From positions 3,658,001-3,722,000 of the forward strand of contig JAMSLZ010000001.1 of assembly GCA_026027325.1 (NCBI GenBank): a stretch of DNA of 64,000 nt, in the 5' to 3' direction. Source of the stretch: Actinomucor elegans (Eukaryota > Mucoromycota > Mucoromycetes > Mucorales > Mucoraceae). The position numbers and the translations under genes are program-made. Positions 12,352 to 24,327 of this stretch are shown here, one piece after another. The stretch's first letter is position 1. The number at the start of each line of letters is the position of its first letter. The notes under the pieces were generated by a model, which did not search any database, was not told the DNA's origin, and saw only the letters and a program-made list of their open reading frames with translations.

Positions 12352-13966
12352 ATGATGGATAAAACCAAAGGAACAGGTTAGATTCGACCAAAATGCATTA
12401 CTTAGGCTGAGAATCATTGATATATTTACCCATAAAATTAGTGGTTCGCGACAAAAAGTATGAATTGTTTGTTCGTTGGCTGAATGACAATAACTTTCCT
12501 GAATCCAAGTTGACATTAGCCAATTTTACAAGTAAAATTGAACAAAACGGAAGAGACTCTCGGTGAGGTTTATATTGATTTTTTTTAATTATAGATACGG
12601 GTCGAGGTATGATGGCTACCGAAGATATCGAAGCCGGCGAAGTAATTGTCTCGGTACCTCGCAAGTTCCTGATCACCAATGATAGTCTTTCCAAAGTCTA
12701 CGGCACCAACCACGCCCTCAGCTCCCATCAGTTATTGGCCTTGCATTTAGTGTTACTTCGACGTGAAAAAGATTCTTGGTGGAAACCTTACACCGACCTT
12801 TTACCTTTACATTTCAACACCATGCCTGTCAAATATACTCAAGTGCTAGTAGATCATCTTCCTACTGCGCTTAAGGAAGAGACACTGCAGCAAAAGGAAA
12901 ACATCCGCACAGACTATTTAGCATGCGCTTCCTTTTTAAAGTCTAGAGCGGGAAGTACAGGAATTGTAGAATCGATTCAACCAGATGAATATGAATGGGC
13001 CTGGCTGTGTGGTAAGTGAATAGACAGTTTATAGATAGCAAATAGACTTATATCAAGGCTATAGTGAATACTCGTTGTATACATATGACAAAGATGGATC
13101 ATTCTACTAAAGGGGGAAATATCGCACTGGCACCAATGCTTGATTTCCTGAATCATACAACTGAAGCTAAGGTAGGTTTATACGCTACTATACGACTGCT
13201 CTTTTTTCTAAACATACAGTCATAGATTGAAAGTGGATTTAATGTGCGAAATCAAAGCTTTGAAATTAAGACATTAACACCTTATAAGAAAGGGGAGCAA
13301 GTCTATATCAACTATGGCCCCCATGACAATCTAGCCATCCTCAAAGAATATGGCTTTGTGCTATCAGAAAACTGCTATAACTTTGTGCTATTAGATAACG
13401 AGGTTTGGAAGTTATTTGAAGAGATGGAATCGAAGCGAGGATTAGAAATCAAGAAACAAATATTAGAAGGGGCAGGGTAAGGTACCTCATATGACACTGC
13501 TGATGCACTTTACTAATCGTCACGTACAGATACTCTGGTGATTACTCTATCAAAGCAGATGAAATTTCGTTTAGATTGATGGCTGCGCTGCGGTTACTAG
13601 CACTAAATGGTGCTACAGAACCTGGATTTGATCGTCGTGTTATGCATTGGCATGATGTAGTGATGGGCCAAACGGATTTGATTAGTGTTGAGAACGAAAG
13701 AAAGGCTTTAATCATGTTACAGTCAATATGTGTAAAAGTACATAAACAAGCTAAGCATGAAATAGCTGTTCTATCAGTAAGTAAAAACTTGGATCAAGTC
13801 AATTGAGATTGCTAACTGAATTCTTTGATAGCGCATTACTGAGAAGAATCCAGAAGCAGAGTTTCATCCATTTGCACTCTATTTTTTACGGCAAATCTGG
13901 AATGAGTCGAGTGAAATCATTAGTCAAACACTAACTTATCTATCTGATAAGCTGTCTAGACTTTAA
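12352..13966 (+). CDS. SET-domain protein lysine methyltransferase (SETD6/Rubisco-LSMT-like)
   Basis: AdoMet-dependent protein lysine methyltransferase of the split-SET, Rubisco-LSMT class; the substrate cannot be told. Seven exons: 12352-12376, 12442-12531, 12595-13011, 13065-13171, 13226-13476, 13530-13776, 13832-13966; about 423 residues. SET motifs: NTGRGMMATEDIEAGE near the start, the inserted iSET helices, then LAPMLDFLNHT (the conserved Asn-His), YINYGPHDN (the GEQ..Y..YG element) and GFV. A C-terminal Rubis-subs-bind-like helical segment follows. The first exon is tiny (ATGATGG...) and the alternative ATG three bases downstream would serve equally. It follows SNAPC3 by 77 bp on the same strand. 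Confidence 0.9.
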
Positions 13967-15594
13967 GTTAAAATAAAATATAAATGTAAAGGTATTTTAT
14001 TTTTACAAATATTCTTTTATTTGATGATTATACTATATTGCAGACAATAATAGTAATAATTAGGTCAACAATACTACACTTGTATAGAACAAATTTTTAA
14101 ACAAATCACCAGCTAGGATCAGGGCGAGGTGGTGGGGTGGGAGGTCTTGGGGTATGACACTTGAGTTTTCCGATGGCTGACATGTTAGTATGAAAAAATC
14201 TTTTCAGTTATCGTTTAGGACCAGGACTAGTGGGACGACGGGTATCGTCAGGCTTTGGTTTGGCTTGATAGATATTGAACATAAAAAAAGTATAGCAAAT
14301 CAGCCCAACATCATCACTTTTATATCTTTTTCGCGCCTTTGCCTTACATAAAGTGATAGTTGCTAATTCAATCGGTGCACTCTCAAATTCATTCTGTTTG
14401 GCAGCTTTGAAACCCGTACTTTTCAAGTAAATGAAGTCTCTGTAATAACTAACTAACAACTAGCCACTCTTAAATCGTATATTCACTTGTATAGATATCA
14501 AACATATAACTTTCGACCTACTAACTCCTTTTTACTCTAATATGCATCTATTACACTGAAGATATGAATTGTACTTTAAGATCAATACATTGATAAAGAG
14601 CCAAAATAAAGCATGTAAAATCAGGACGAAGAGCTGACATGAAAGAGTACTTGGCATAATTAGTTCTATTTGCCATTATTAGTCATGAATAATCTACATA
14701 CACTGGCAATATATTCTTATTTGACAACAATACAAGATTTGTTGTAGGTTTATTAGTTAGTTCTTAATCCAGTACCCTTGATATCGCTATTAGTCAAGAA
14801 ACCTATTATACCACTGCCATCCATGCTATTGCGTAAAAAATAATAATAAAAGAAAGCTAATGTTTCTATTGACTTGTCATGTCTTTTTATTACTTAACTA
14901 CGAGACCATCATCAATCGTTCACACATGATTAGTAGTGAACAAATTTCAATGCCTTAATTTGTCGCTCACCAGACCGCCAAGGCACCCCACCAACAACAT
15001 CTGTTAAAGCGTACAAGTTGCTAATCAGACATGGTGAAAGTCTATAACCCAGAATCCACTAATAGTACTTTTGCTTTAGAGAATTTTGTTTCGTAGTTAT
15101 ACTAAATATTTTTTCATGGGTTATAGTATAGTTTCAACTTTATTATGTAAATTTTTGTGGGGTATTTTTTTCCCCTCTTGTATCTATAAAACCTACTTCA
15201 TTCGAAATAACGAAAATTTCCAGTTAATGCCTATATTATATTTTGCGGAGTGGAAATTATAAACCCCGATTCTCCACTAACCCAGAAAATTGGTATGACT
15301 TTACTTATCAATGCTAATTGCATATCAAATTAGTACGAATTGATGTATCTTATTAGTAAATTATCAACTCTTTTATTACATTTAAACGACTCGGATACAA
15401 CTGTGGATTTATATCTTTCATCAGTAGCCCAATGACAGCAGTTCTAATAATTTAATAAGAAAAAAATGATAAGTCAAATCATTTAAAACGATGAGAGGGA
15501 CAAATTATAAACAAAGTTTATTTGATACATTTTTTAAAGATACAGTAGTAATGCACTAATATCTACTCAATAATATATTAGCCAATATGGCTAC
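13967..15594. other. Mostly non-coding 1.6 kb, convergent tail region
   Basis: Holds the 3' ends of the SET gene (+) and of the catalase (-). Apart from the doubtful small ORFs at 14106-14459, nothing recognisable is seen. Confidence 0.4.
14106..14459 (-). CDS. Possible small proline-rich protein(s), unrecognised
   Basis: A minus-strand frame (about 14459-14208) without an in-frame ATG looks like the last exon of a small gene. It reads RDFIYLKSTGFKAAK, then a hydrophobic stretch (VGLICYTFFMFNIYQ), and ends KPKPDDTRRPTSPGPKR. Just downstream a complete 25-codon ORF (14183-14106, starting MSAIGKLKC) ends TPRPPTPPPRPDPSW. The two C-termini share a P-x-R-P-T-x-P pattern, so they may be alternative ends of one spliced gene or two related peptides. 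No function can be given. Confidence 0.25.
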
Positions 15595-18233
15595 TTATTT
15601 GAACATGTTTTCAAGATCATCGACAATGCTGATATTAGAAGGAGTAAGAGATTCTTTTGCATTTGGATCAAGAGCTAATCGAGCCCAATATCTCTGCTTG
15701 ATAATGCCCTGTCTGAACTTTTTACTCAAATCATTCAAATAGTTACCGTTTCTATCAATGAAAACGCCATAAGTGGTTTCACTTTTAGTATTACCATACA
15801 AAGCGCTAGCAGGCAATTTTGCAAGCTTGAGTAAAGTCTGGCCTCGTGCTGAAACAGCAATAGGTTTTCCATGACGATACGTATCCAAGATAAATGCGAT
15901 AGGTTCTTCATAAGGGAACGCGGAAAGATTATCTGCCAACAACTTGAAAGCCGACTTATCTCCAGATGGGACATAAACAGCATCATAGAGAACAGGTGAA
16001 ATAGTGACGTAAGTTTGAGTAATGTTGAGACCATCTTGATCGCCCAATTTGAAACCGATGAAATCTGGATAAGCACCTTCTTCAAGGAGATAATCGTACA
16101 TAGATTGTGCTTGAGCTGTGTAAATACCAGGAGCCGTGAGGATGGCTACTCTTTTAGCACGAATGTGGTTTGGACGAGGATAGTTTTCGATGGACAAGCC
16201 AATAGAGGTTTGGTTGTGATTGTCTACCACGGGTTCGGGTGCATCGACACCAACGCCAAAGGCAACACGAACAGCAAAGTTATTGTCAACATGGTTAAGT
16301 ACTTGAACCATGTTGGAGCGAATAGTTGCGTTGGTGCATTTTCCAATTTCAAAACGAGCATTATCTACTGTTTGCTGTTGCTCTGCGGTAGTAAGACTAT
16401 TCCAGAAAAGTGTGGCTTGAGAGTAATGGTCGGAAAATTTTTGACCTTTTCCACGTTGCTTGTTGGCATTGATGCGTTCAGGATATTCCAAGTAGCCTCC
16501 ATCTGCACGAGATACCACAGAGGGTGTATTGCCTTGAGCACTGTTGGGGAAGTAAGCTACTTTTCCTTTGAATACATTGGGTTGCATATATCCATCGCGT
16601 TGATTGTTATGAACAGGAACCAAAGGACGGTTAATGGGTAGCTTGTTGAAATTGACAGAGTTCATGCGATTGACTTGAGTATCAGTATAGCTGAACAGGC
16701 GGCCAGCAAGGAGAGGATCATTAGTAAATGTGATACCTATGAAAAGAAAGAATTGGTTTTAGGTTCATCTATTGTAAACGTACGCTCGTGATTTTTTTTT
16801 TTTTTTTTTTTTTTACCTCGGACAATGTTACCAACGTGAAAAGCGACTTGCTCAGTTTCGGCAAAGAAATTATCGACATTGCGGTTGAGTGTCATTTTAC
16901 CCAAAGGTTGGAAAGGTGCAATGGATTCAGGAATAATTTTGGTAGCGTCAAGCAAGTCAAAATCAAAGTCGTCTTGTTCATACTCTTGAATGATTTGGAC
17001 GCCTAGTTCATACTCTGGGAAGTCACCACGTTCAATGGCAGTGTACATGTCATTTCGGTGATAATCGATATCCTTGCCGGCAATCTTTTGCGCTTCATCC
17101 TATAGGTTGACGATGATAAGCATACCACATATACTACAAAAATGTGACAATTACCCAAACTAGATTTGCAAGCCCTTGGAGAGGTTTCCAGATAAACTTG
17201 ACCAATACAGTTTCACCATCTTCATTGATGAGTCGGAAGCTAAAGTGAACATGATGTAAGTAATTGATTAATTGAAGTTACTGACATATTTACGTGTGAG
17301 TACCAAATCCTTCTACTTGGCGAAAGTTTTTAGCAAGTCCTCTACCAGATAAAGCCCACATCAAAGTATGAGTGGCCTCAGTATGCTGAGAAAAGAAATC
17401 ATACGCAGTACAATGGGCAGTTCCTGCTTGGGGTACTTCTGTATCTGGTTCAGGCTTTGCAGCATGGATTAAATCAGGAAATTTAATACCATCTATGAAC
17501 TATGTTAGATATATAGCACATGACACCTAATGACATATTTCTTAGCCATTTACCTTGAATAAAAAAAGGAGCAATGATATTGCCAACTGGATAAAATGAA
17601 ACATTGTTGTTTGTGTTAAAACTACTAACTATCACAAGGGTTTTATAGATAGAACTTGCCTAAATCCCAATTGCCTTCTTGAGTATAGAATCGAGTAGCA
17701 AAACCACGGACATCACGCACTGTATCGGGAGATCCTCTTGAGCCCAAGACAGTAGAAAAGCGTACAAATGTAGGTGTCTTGACTTCTGGGGTACGCAGAA
17801 ATTTGGCAGCAGTAAGGTTAGAGAAATCTTTGTAGGGCTCAAAGTAGCCATGTACACCGAAACCACGAGCATGAACTACGCGTTCAGGAATTCTATACAT
17901 AAAACGTCAGTATATACCAGGCTTTCTGCAAGATCGATAAAGCAAACCTTTCATGATCTATGTGCTACATGTCAGTGATAAAAGAAGCAGTATGATTGTT
18001 TTATAGTACTTACCAAAGTGCATCACTTTTTCTCGAAGCATAAAGTCCTCCAATAGTGTAGGTCCTCTTAACCCAGCTTGCAAACTGTCGGTATTATTAA
18101 TCTTTGTACCAAATTGAGTTGTTTCTTGCGTTCCAGCATCTACTACAATAGCATCATCGACAGGGTTTTGAGCTGAATTAAACTTAGCCAGGAAGGAAAA
18201 AATGAGTACAACATTAACCAGTAATTGTTTCAT
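15595..18233 (-). CDS. Secreted large-subunit catalase (eight exons)
   Basis: Breaks down hydrogen peroxide to water and oxygen, probably at the cell surface since residues 1-21 form a signal peptide ([21 protein letters not shown]). Exons: 18233-18014, 17957-17948, 17892-17660, 17586-17554, 17492-17294, 17239-17155, 17099-16817, 16736-15595; 734 residues. Catalytic His about 84 ([11 protein letters not shown]), Asn in DLVGN and haem-ligand Tyr about 371 (RLFSYTDTQ) are present. The C-terminal flavodoxin/DJ-1-like domain of large clade-2 catalases is present ([20 protein letters not shown]). Exon 2 is only 10 nt, exon 4 is 33 nt, and intron 3 starts with GCAAGT. It is paralogous to the catalase at 36440-38674, which lacks all but one of these introns. 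Confidence 0.96.
16792..16814. repeat. T23 homopolymer in catalase intron 7
   Basis: Twenty-three T on the plus strand. On the coding strand this is an A run placed directly after the GT of intron 7. It may slip in sequencing but does not touch an exon. Confidence 0.9.
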
Positions 18234-19938
18234 AACGTAAATGAATATATGTTTTAATGAAAGAAAGATGAGGTTTTTTCATTTATTGTAGTAGTTGCAC
18301 CTATATATATTGTTTCCAATGCGTGCACATTACGTCAGGAGAGTACTATCTTTTCAAATGCAGAGGGACAATTTCATCACCATTAGAAAATCATTTTTTA
18401 ACAGTTGGCATATACAAAGATGAATTATTAAAAGCCGTTTAAAATAGTAACTAACATACATGATTAGTCAAATTAGATCACATTTTTGGAAGAACACGTT
18501 TATTACAACCCACAGGTTTAACTTCTTGCTGAATACATTCTTGACTGTACTATGCCTTAAATGACGTTTATAAACAATGACAAAGGTTTTAGCATAAATA
18601 AGCAGTTTCAAAGAGAGTATCCAAGCAAAGAGAGAGGGCTAGAATGTCCCATATTACTGTCCAATGACTAAATCAAGGGTATCTAATGCTTGGAGTGCAC
18701 AAAAGGAATACAGCTATTGGTTAACGATAATGGTCAATTAACAAATGCCTGCAAGTTATCTACTTCAGTAGGGAACTGCAATAGATCTCGGCTTTACCTA
18801 GATGCAGTAGCTCATCCCAAGCATGGAGTGTTAATTAATGACATCAGATCAAGATAAAACGAGATCTCTCGCGTTGATTAGTGCGCAGATGGACTTCAAG
18901 GTTGATTTCCAAGGCTTAGAAATTGCCTAGCAATCGAAATGGTCTTCTTGGTAGATAATACAAGTATATTAGCGTTGTGCGCTTGAATAAACCTACAGAG
19001 AAATAATCAGTTTCTTGGATCAGTTTCTTGAAGCAGATACTTTCGATAAATTTTTAGATTCTGGGATGATTTCAAAGCCCCTCATTGGCTGATATTGAAC
19101 GTCGATTCTGTGATATATCTAATGGTATTCTGTAATTTCTTCTTCGCCTTTTACGTGTAAGTATTTCCTTCTCTTCCTTATATCTTAGTTATTTTAATTT
19201 TACACATAATATAATTTATGACTGCCTCTTGGTTTTTCCTAGAAGCAGTCTATGCGAAACAAGAAATAAACACTTAAAATTTTTTTTGAACAAATGGTAC
19301 AGGATTAAAGTTTGGTAGGCTTGTAGAATAAGATACACCTGTTCTGATACATTTTTGTACATGACAAAGCATTAACGTGAAAATCTATATGACATTAAAG
19401 GAACTTAATTGCTTCAATATATTACCAATCTCGTATCATTAGAAATCAAATATTGTTCCCTTCATTATTTGATAGTGCAAAGCATTTTCGCTTTGTATAA
19501 TATAGTTTTCATTTTTTGGTATAAAGTTTCATGAGGTTTATAAAATTCTAGAGCTTAGCATTTAATAACTAAAATGAGTTAGTGCATCAGATGGAAAATT
19601 CATTAAGACACCAATCTCTCTAATATGTTCAGTATACTACACTTATAACCTTCATTTACATCATGGCTCTACTATCTTTTGACTAATTAGTAGTATTATT
19701 TAATGAAACATTGGAACGATTCTTTATCAACTGTACTAACAAAATAATGATGATGGCATTTAGCGATTGTCGTGAAAAAAGCACGTTCCATCAAGACCTG
19801 ATTACTTAATACACCTTGAAAACATACCATTGCACAGGTAAATAAAAGGTATAAAAATATAGTTTTTATTATGATATAACTAAATAAAAAAAATATAATG
19901 ATACACAAACTATCAAAAGAACATTCAGATATTCCTAT
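18234..19938. other. Intergenic region upstream of catalase
   Basis: About 1.7 kb, AT-rich; catalase promoter at one end and the 3' end of the secreted protein at the other. No gene or clear repeat seen. Confidence 0.4.
18300..18311 (-). promoter_or_regulatory. TATA-like element of the eight-exon catalase
   Basis: TATATATAGG on the minus strand about 70 bp ahead of the start codon, the same spacing as in the two-exon catalase. Position and sequence only; no experimental support. Confidence 0.4.
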
Positions 19939-21475
19939 CTAATCATCTTCATCCTCATCCTCATCCTCTTTGTCTGTATGTTCTTCCTCACAATCTTCCT
20001 CTTCTTCCTCGCTATCATCGTCTTTGTTATGATAACTACCATCGTGTTTCGAGTGCTTATGACCATCCTGCTCTGGTATAATAATAACAGCAGTGGTAGT
20101 TGTTTCATTTTCAGTAATAGTTTGAGTTCGAATTATATCGCTGGTTGTGGTAGAAGTGGTGGTAGTAGTATCAGTTATAACGACTGTCGCAGTTCCTCCA
20201 GGCGTACAGTTGTCTGCAGCATTGCAATCGTTGAAAAACTCGCAGGTGTCATCTAAGGCCTCGTAATTATAAATTCGGCTATTACCAGTGTTATATGTGC
20301 GGGCCAATATAGTGCCTGCAAGACCGCTGGTATCCCCAGAGGAAAGTAGGCCTAGAACACATAATGTTAATAAACTTGTTATACTGTGCTGATGGAAATA
20401 CCTTCTGGAGCAAGAAAGAAACCGCCCATTGGACCCTCGTTGCGAAACACAATATTCACCGTACTAAAGTTATAGTAGCCTTCACTATCAGAAGGGTAGA
20501 AATTCCAAATTGTGCTGCAAATATGCATACCAATACTAGGATGAGTTGTGCTAACAAAAAAAGTTGAGCCAGAGTCAACAGGAACCTATAATAGAACAAT
20601 AAGTTATTTTTTTTACAAGCTCTTCCTCTACATTGTATAATCAAGTGGACGATATATACATACATTAACAATCAGTTTTAATGGCCACTGTCCTGATACT
20701 GGCCCATTCCAGGTGGTTTCATTGAATAAGAAGGAGGAAGGATCTGACATCCTTTCAGGATATAAAGGACAGTTTCCTCCATTACAGGTATTCATGGTGA
20801 TAACATCATAGCCATTGGTTTTATTACCAATAGTAACCAAGTTTCCGCTTTCGTCGAGGTAAAGACTAGGTTGATAAGCTGAAAATATAGTTGATACCTC
20901 AGTAGCTTGGGCCATAACTGTGTCAAAATCGAAAAGACCGGTACTCATGTTATTGTTTACAGGACATCCAGGGATTTGTTGAGAGACTTTACTTATATCC
21001 TCACCAACGGGAAGAAACACTTCACCACGGACGGATGCTTCATCAAAGGTCGTCCCAGTTTCATATCTTACTACGAGAGCATAACCACCAAAACTGAGTT
21101 CTTCATTGGAACAATAGCTGGTCGAATCCAAATAATTGGCAAAGACAAAGGAAGCTGATAAAGAACCAACTGCCATTGGTCCATCAGAATACATATCTGC
21201 CGTAAACACCGCACCTTGGCTGGCAATGAGATTAAATCGAAGTATCTTTTTATAAGTAGCATAAAGTTTCAATATTGGTATTTGAACAGAGATCATAGGT
21301 TATTTACCTCTTCAGTGCTCGAATTTCCACCACATGTAGTTCCACCGTCCAATAAAATGTCAGCTACACTTCGTTTGGATAATGGGTGGTTTCTGGGTTT
21401 ATGTTCCAGGGAAGTAGCCGCAAATACTTGTGAGGTCAACGCAAGCAAAGCAAGTTGAAGCGACTTTACTTTCAT
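19939..21475 (-). CDS. Secreted choice-of-anchor-A-like protein with acidic tail
   Basis: Secreted protein of unknown role. Exons 21475-21308, 21245-20664, 20585-20402, 20351-19939; 448 residues. Signal peptide MKVKSLQLALLALTSQVFA, then a possible dibasic processing site (SKR). The central domain resembles the choice-of-anchor A family, which is known mainly from bacterial surface proteins. It opens FNLIASQGAVFTADMYSDGP, continues PMAVGSLSASF and closes with GFFLAPEG and GLAGTILARTYN. Eight or more cysteines are spread through it. The C-terminus is a Thr-rich stretch followed by a His patch and a tail almost wholly Glu/Asp (EEEEEDCEEEHTDKEDEDED); no GPI signal is seen. A decayed copy lies directly upstream on the same strand. 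Domain assignment is by eye; adhesion or cell-wall binding is only a guess. Confidence 0.75.
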
Positions 21476-21543
21476 ATCTTTTCGTTGCAAAACAATAAAA
21501 AGGAATGATATTGTTTTCTTTTCTTTTCATGAAGATACTACTA

Positions 21544-21552
21544 TTTTATATA
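21544..21552 (-). promoter_or_regulatory. TATA box of the secreted protein gene
   Basis: TATATAAAA on the minus strand, 69 bp before the ATG at 21475. The decayed copy has no such element at the equivalent place. Confidence 0.5.
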
Positions 21553-21699
21553 CAAGAGACCATTGTCATATCTTTCAAAGAATTCATTTACTAGTTGGTT
21601 TTTGAATTGTGATAAAAAAAACTATACATTTCTGTTTATGACTTTTCTAGTTTAAATGTGAAATGAAGATTTCATTCTTTTTATATGTCAGATGCTTAG

Positions 21700-23417
21700 T
21701 AGAGGATAAAGTTAAAGATGAAAGATCTAGGAAAGCATGTATCATTTCTTACAACGGCTATATACATTTCCATCCTCATAATAATAGCAATCATCCCTAT
21801 TTTTATTGTGAAGGCCTTCAGCATATTCATCGTTCTGTTCTTCTTTGTAGTCCTATTCCTTTGTAGCCTTGCGGTGATGGAGATTACGACCATAAAGAGG
21901 GAAATTTGGAATGATAATAACGGGCGTCAAATTCGTGCGACCTTCAGTGATAGTTTGTATTTCAGTGCCTCTGTTGGTTGTTGTGGCAGTAATGATGATG
22001 GCAGTGTAAATCTCAGTGTCTGTTAGAGTCAGCGCGATAGCTGTAGTAGTGGTTAGAACAGTTTTAATTTGAGAGGCTGAAGTTTCAGTAATAGATGTGA
22101 TAATAGTTTCCGAGAATCTGAGTGTACAGCTGTCTATCGCATTATAATCATTGAAGAAATCGCATTGTCCGCCTAAAGCTTTATAACTTCAGGTTCCAGA
22201 ATCTATAGCTGAAATACCATTATAAGAACCGCCCAAGATGTGTTCTACAAAGCCTCCAGCTGTTGTTAATACATCTTGGATATCGCTTAAAATACGTTGT
22301 TTATTACATTAAGTCGCTGGATTTGGGCTCACTAGGCTGATGGACATGACTTCCAGAGCGAGGGTTGAACTACCTAATTCGCTAAAAAGGGCAAGTTGAA
22401 TATTACCAGTAAGGTAGGCTGCCTCAAAGTCAGAAGAGTAGAATTTCAAAATTGTGCTACAGATGTTCTTATCCATAGTAGGAAGAGTTTTGATAAATAA
22501 CAATGCACCAACACTGATAGGCACCTATAATAAAACGATAACAAGTTATTACCTTGCAGGTTCTACTTGTACAGTATGCAATTAAGTGGATGATATGCAC
22601 ATACATTTACAATTAATTTCGAAGATCATTGTCTTATTACTGGTCGATGTCAAGCTTCAGCAGCATGAAAGAAAATTACGGAAGGATTAGGCGTGCTTTC
22701 AGAATATAATGAGCAGCTTTCTTCATTACATGTATTCATAATTATAACATTGCAGCCGTTAGTTTTACTACTTAAGGTAATTAAATCACAATCTTCATCG
22801 AAATAAAGACTCAGTCAGCAAGCTGAAGAATTCTTGGAGGCATTAATAGCATCAATAGAAATTTGTCTAAAATCAAAAAAAAACCCCCCCCCCAGTAATA
22901 TTGCTATTATTCACATTAAAAGTAGAGATATATTCAATCACTTCGCTCATATTTTTAAGGTTAGACAAATACATAGCACCACAGGCTAGCTTACCGTTAA
23001 TGAAAGCTAATTCCCCTACTACGAGACCATAATCATCAAAGCCGTCGTCTGCATTAATGCAATAACTTAAAATGCCTACATAATTGATATAATAACTATC
23101 AATAGCTGTTATATTTCCTCTAATAGCTAGTGGCCCATCAATAATTTGATTTGTGTCAGGGATAAAATCACCAAAAAGAATTGCATTGAAACGAAAAATC
23201 TTTTAAACACGACATGCTATTTGAGTAAAAAAATAAGGTATGGGTCTTCTTTATTGATAGTATTACTACTGCGTATAGCTCCACTATCTAACAAGATATC
23301 GTTTACATTTCTTTGGGATAGTAAACAATTGCTGTACCTGTAGTTTAGGACAATGATTGCAAATATCTGCAAGATTAATAAAGCTATCAAAGGTATTGGT
23401 AATGGCTTGACCTTCAT
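21700..23417 (-). pseudogene. Decayed tandem copy of the secreted choice-of-anchor-A-like gene
   Basis: Runs collinear with the intact gene downstream. It has a matching signal-peptide exon (MKVKPLPIPLIALLILQIFA, NVNDILLDSG against SVADILLDGG). It then has the domain start FNAILFGDFIPDTNQIIDGP, the segment ITLSSKTNGCNVIIMNTCN without its first stop, the block ICSTILKFYSSDFEA against ICSTIWNFYPSDSEG, and the end QCDFFNDYNAIDSCT with a Thr-rich tail and VIIIP. It is broken by several in-frame stops (around 22820, 22650 and 22630, and again near 22190) and by a C10 run at 22882-22891 that disturbs the frame. The acidic tail has lost its frame. Similarity extends upstream of the start codon, so the copied unit included 5' flanking DNA. 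Confidence 0.85.
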
Positions 23418-23720
23418 ATCTTTACTTATAGTAAGGAAGGCTATGAAAGGGAAAGATGATATCTATGTTCTCATCTTTACTTTTTTTTATGAGGCTTTTT
23501 AGGCCATTATTAAATATAGCAAAGAATTTGTTTACAAATTGTTTTTCGGATCACAGCTGCATTGGTTCTAATACGTTCTGACCTTGTATACTATACATAA
23601 TATGCTTTCTAGTAGATTCTTCTGGCGCTTTAAAGATAGCTCCGCCACTTGTCTTTCTTTGCACTCATTTCTTTCAATAAATTTTATAGAATCATACCAG
23701 CTAATAGAAGACAAGTTAGA

Positions 23721-23772
23721 CAGACCAGCCAAGCCAGCAGCCAAGCCAGCCAAGCTAGCCAAGTCAGTCAAG
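23721..23772. repeat. Short tandem array of AGCCAAGCC-like units
   Basis: About five imperfect 9-base units (CAGCCAAGC, CAGCAGCCAAG, CAAGCTAGC, CAAGTCAGT). It reads as alternating Ala/Ser-Lys/Gln peptides in two plus frames, which explains short ORFs there that are otherwise unsupported. Confidence 0.7.
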
Positions 23773-24288
23773 AAATCCGCAACGATCTAGACAGTCAATC
23801 AAATCCATCTCTACCTTGGCTGGAAGGCTTTAAATAAGATCTCATAAACTATTTGGATGAAAAGCTTCAATCATCATCTTCAAACATAGGAAGCTCAAAA
23901 ATTATCCCCATACCAAAGAAGGATATTAAACCCTAAAGTCTACATCCAACACTTTTTAAAAGAACATCTAAAGAAGCTAGTGCCTACTGATAAGGAGGTC
24001 AGAAACCTGATGGAAATACTTGATCAAAAAGCCTTCTCTTCAATACTTATATTCACACATCAGAGCCCAAAATTAATATGTAAAAGCTGGATGAAGCTTT
24101 TTTCTCTTAATAAGCTATCCATAGTACAGTCGGTATCACAACAGCCGATAGCTTTAATAAACGGCTTGCTATAATCGGCAAGCATGTAAGACATTGGCCT
24201 GCGAGTTTCTTGCTCAAGAAAAATGGACCAACAGAAACAAATATAGCAGAAGGAACGTGTAAATAGGTTAACATGTTTTCTAAGTTGA

Positions 24289-24327
24289 TTTCAAGTGAAT
24301 TGCAGGTTAACTCGAATTCACTTGAAA
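24289..24327. repeat. Perfect 13-bp inverted repeat with 13-nt loop
   Basis: TTTCAAGTGAATT at 24289-24301 is matched by AATTCACTTGAAA at 24315-24327. A degraded third copy follows at about 24345-24380 (CTGCAAATCGGGTTAACTTG, then AAATTCACTCGAATTT), sharing the loop motif GGTTAACT. It could form a hairpin; no gene uses it visibly. Confidence 0.8.

Noticed and set aside
23568..23837. Three overlapping 60-70-codon frames on both strands
   Set aside because: Produced by the AGCCAAGCC tandem array, which is open in several frames.
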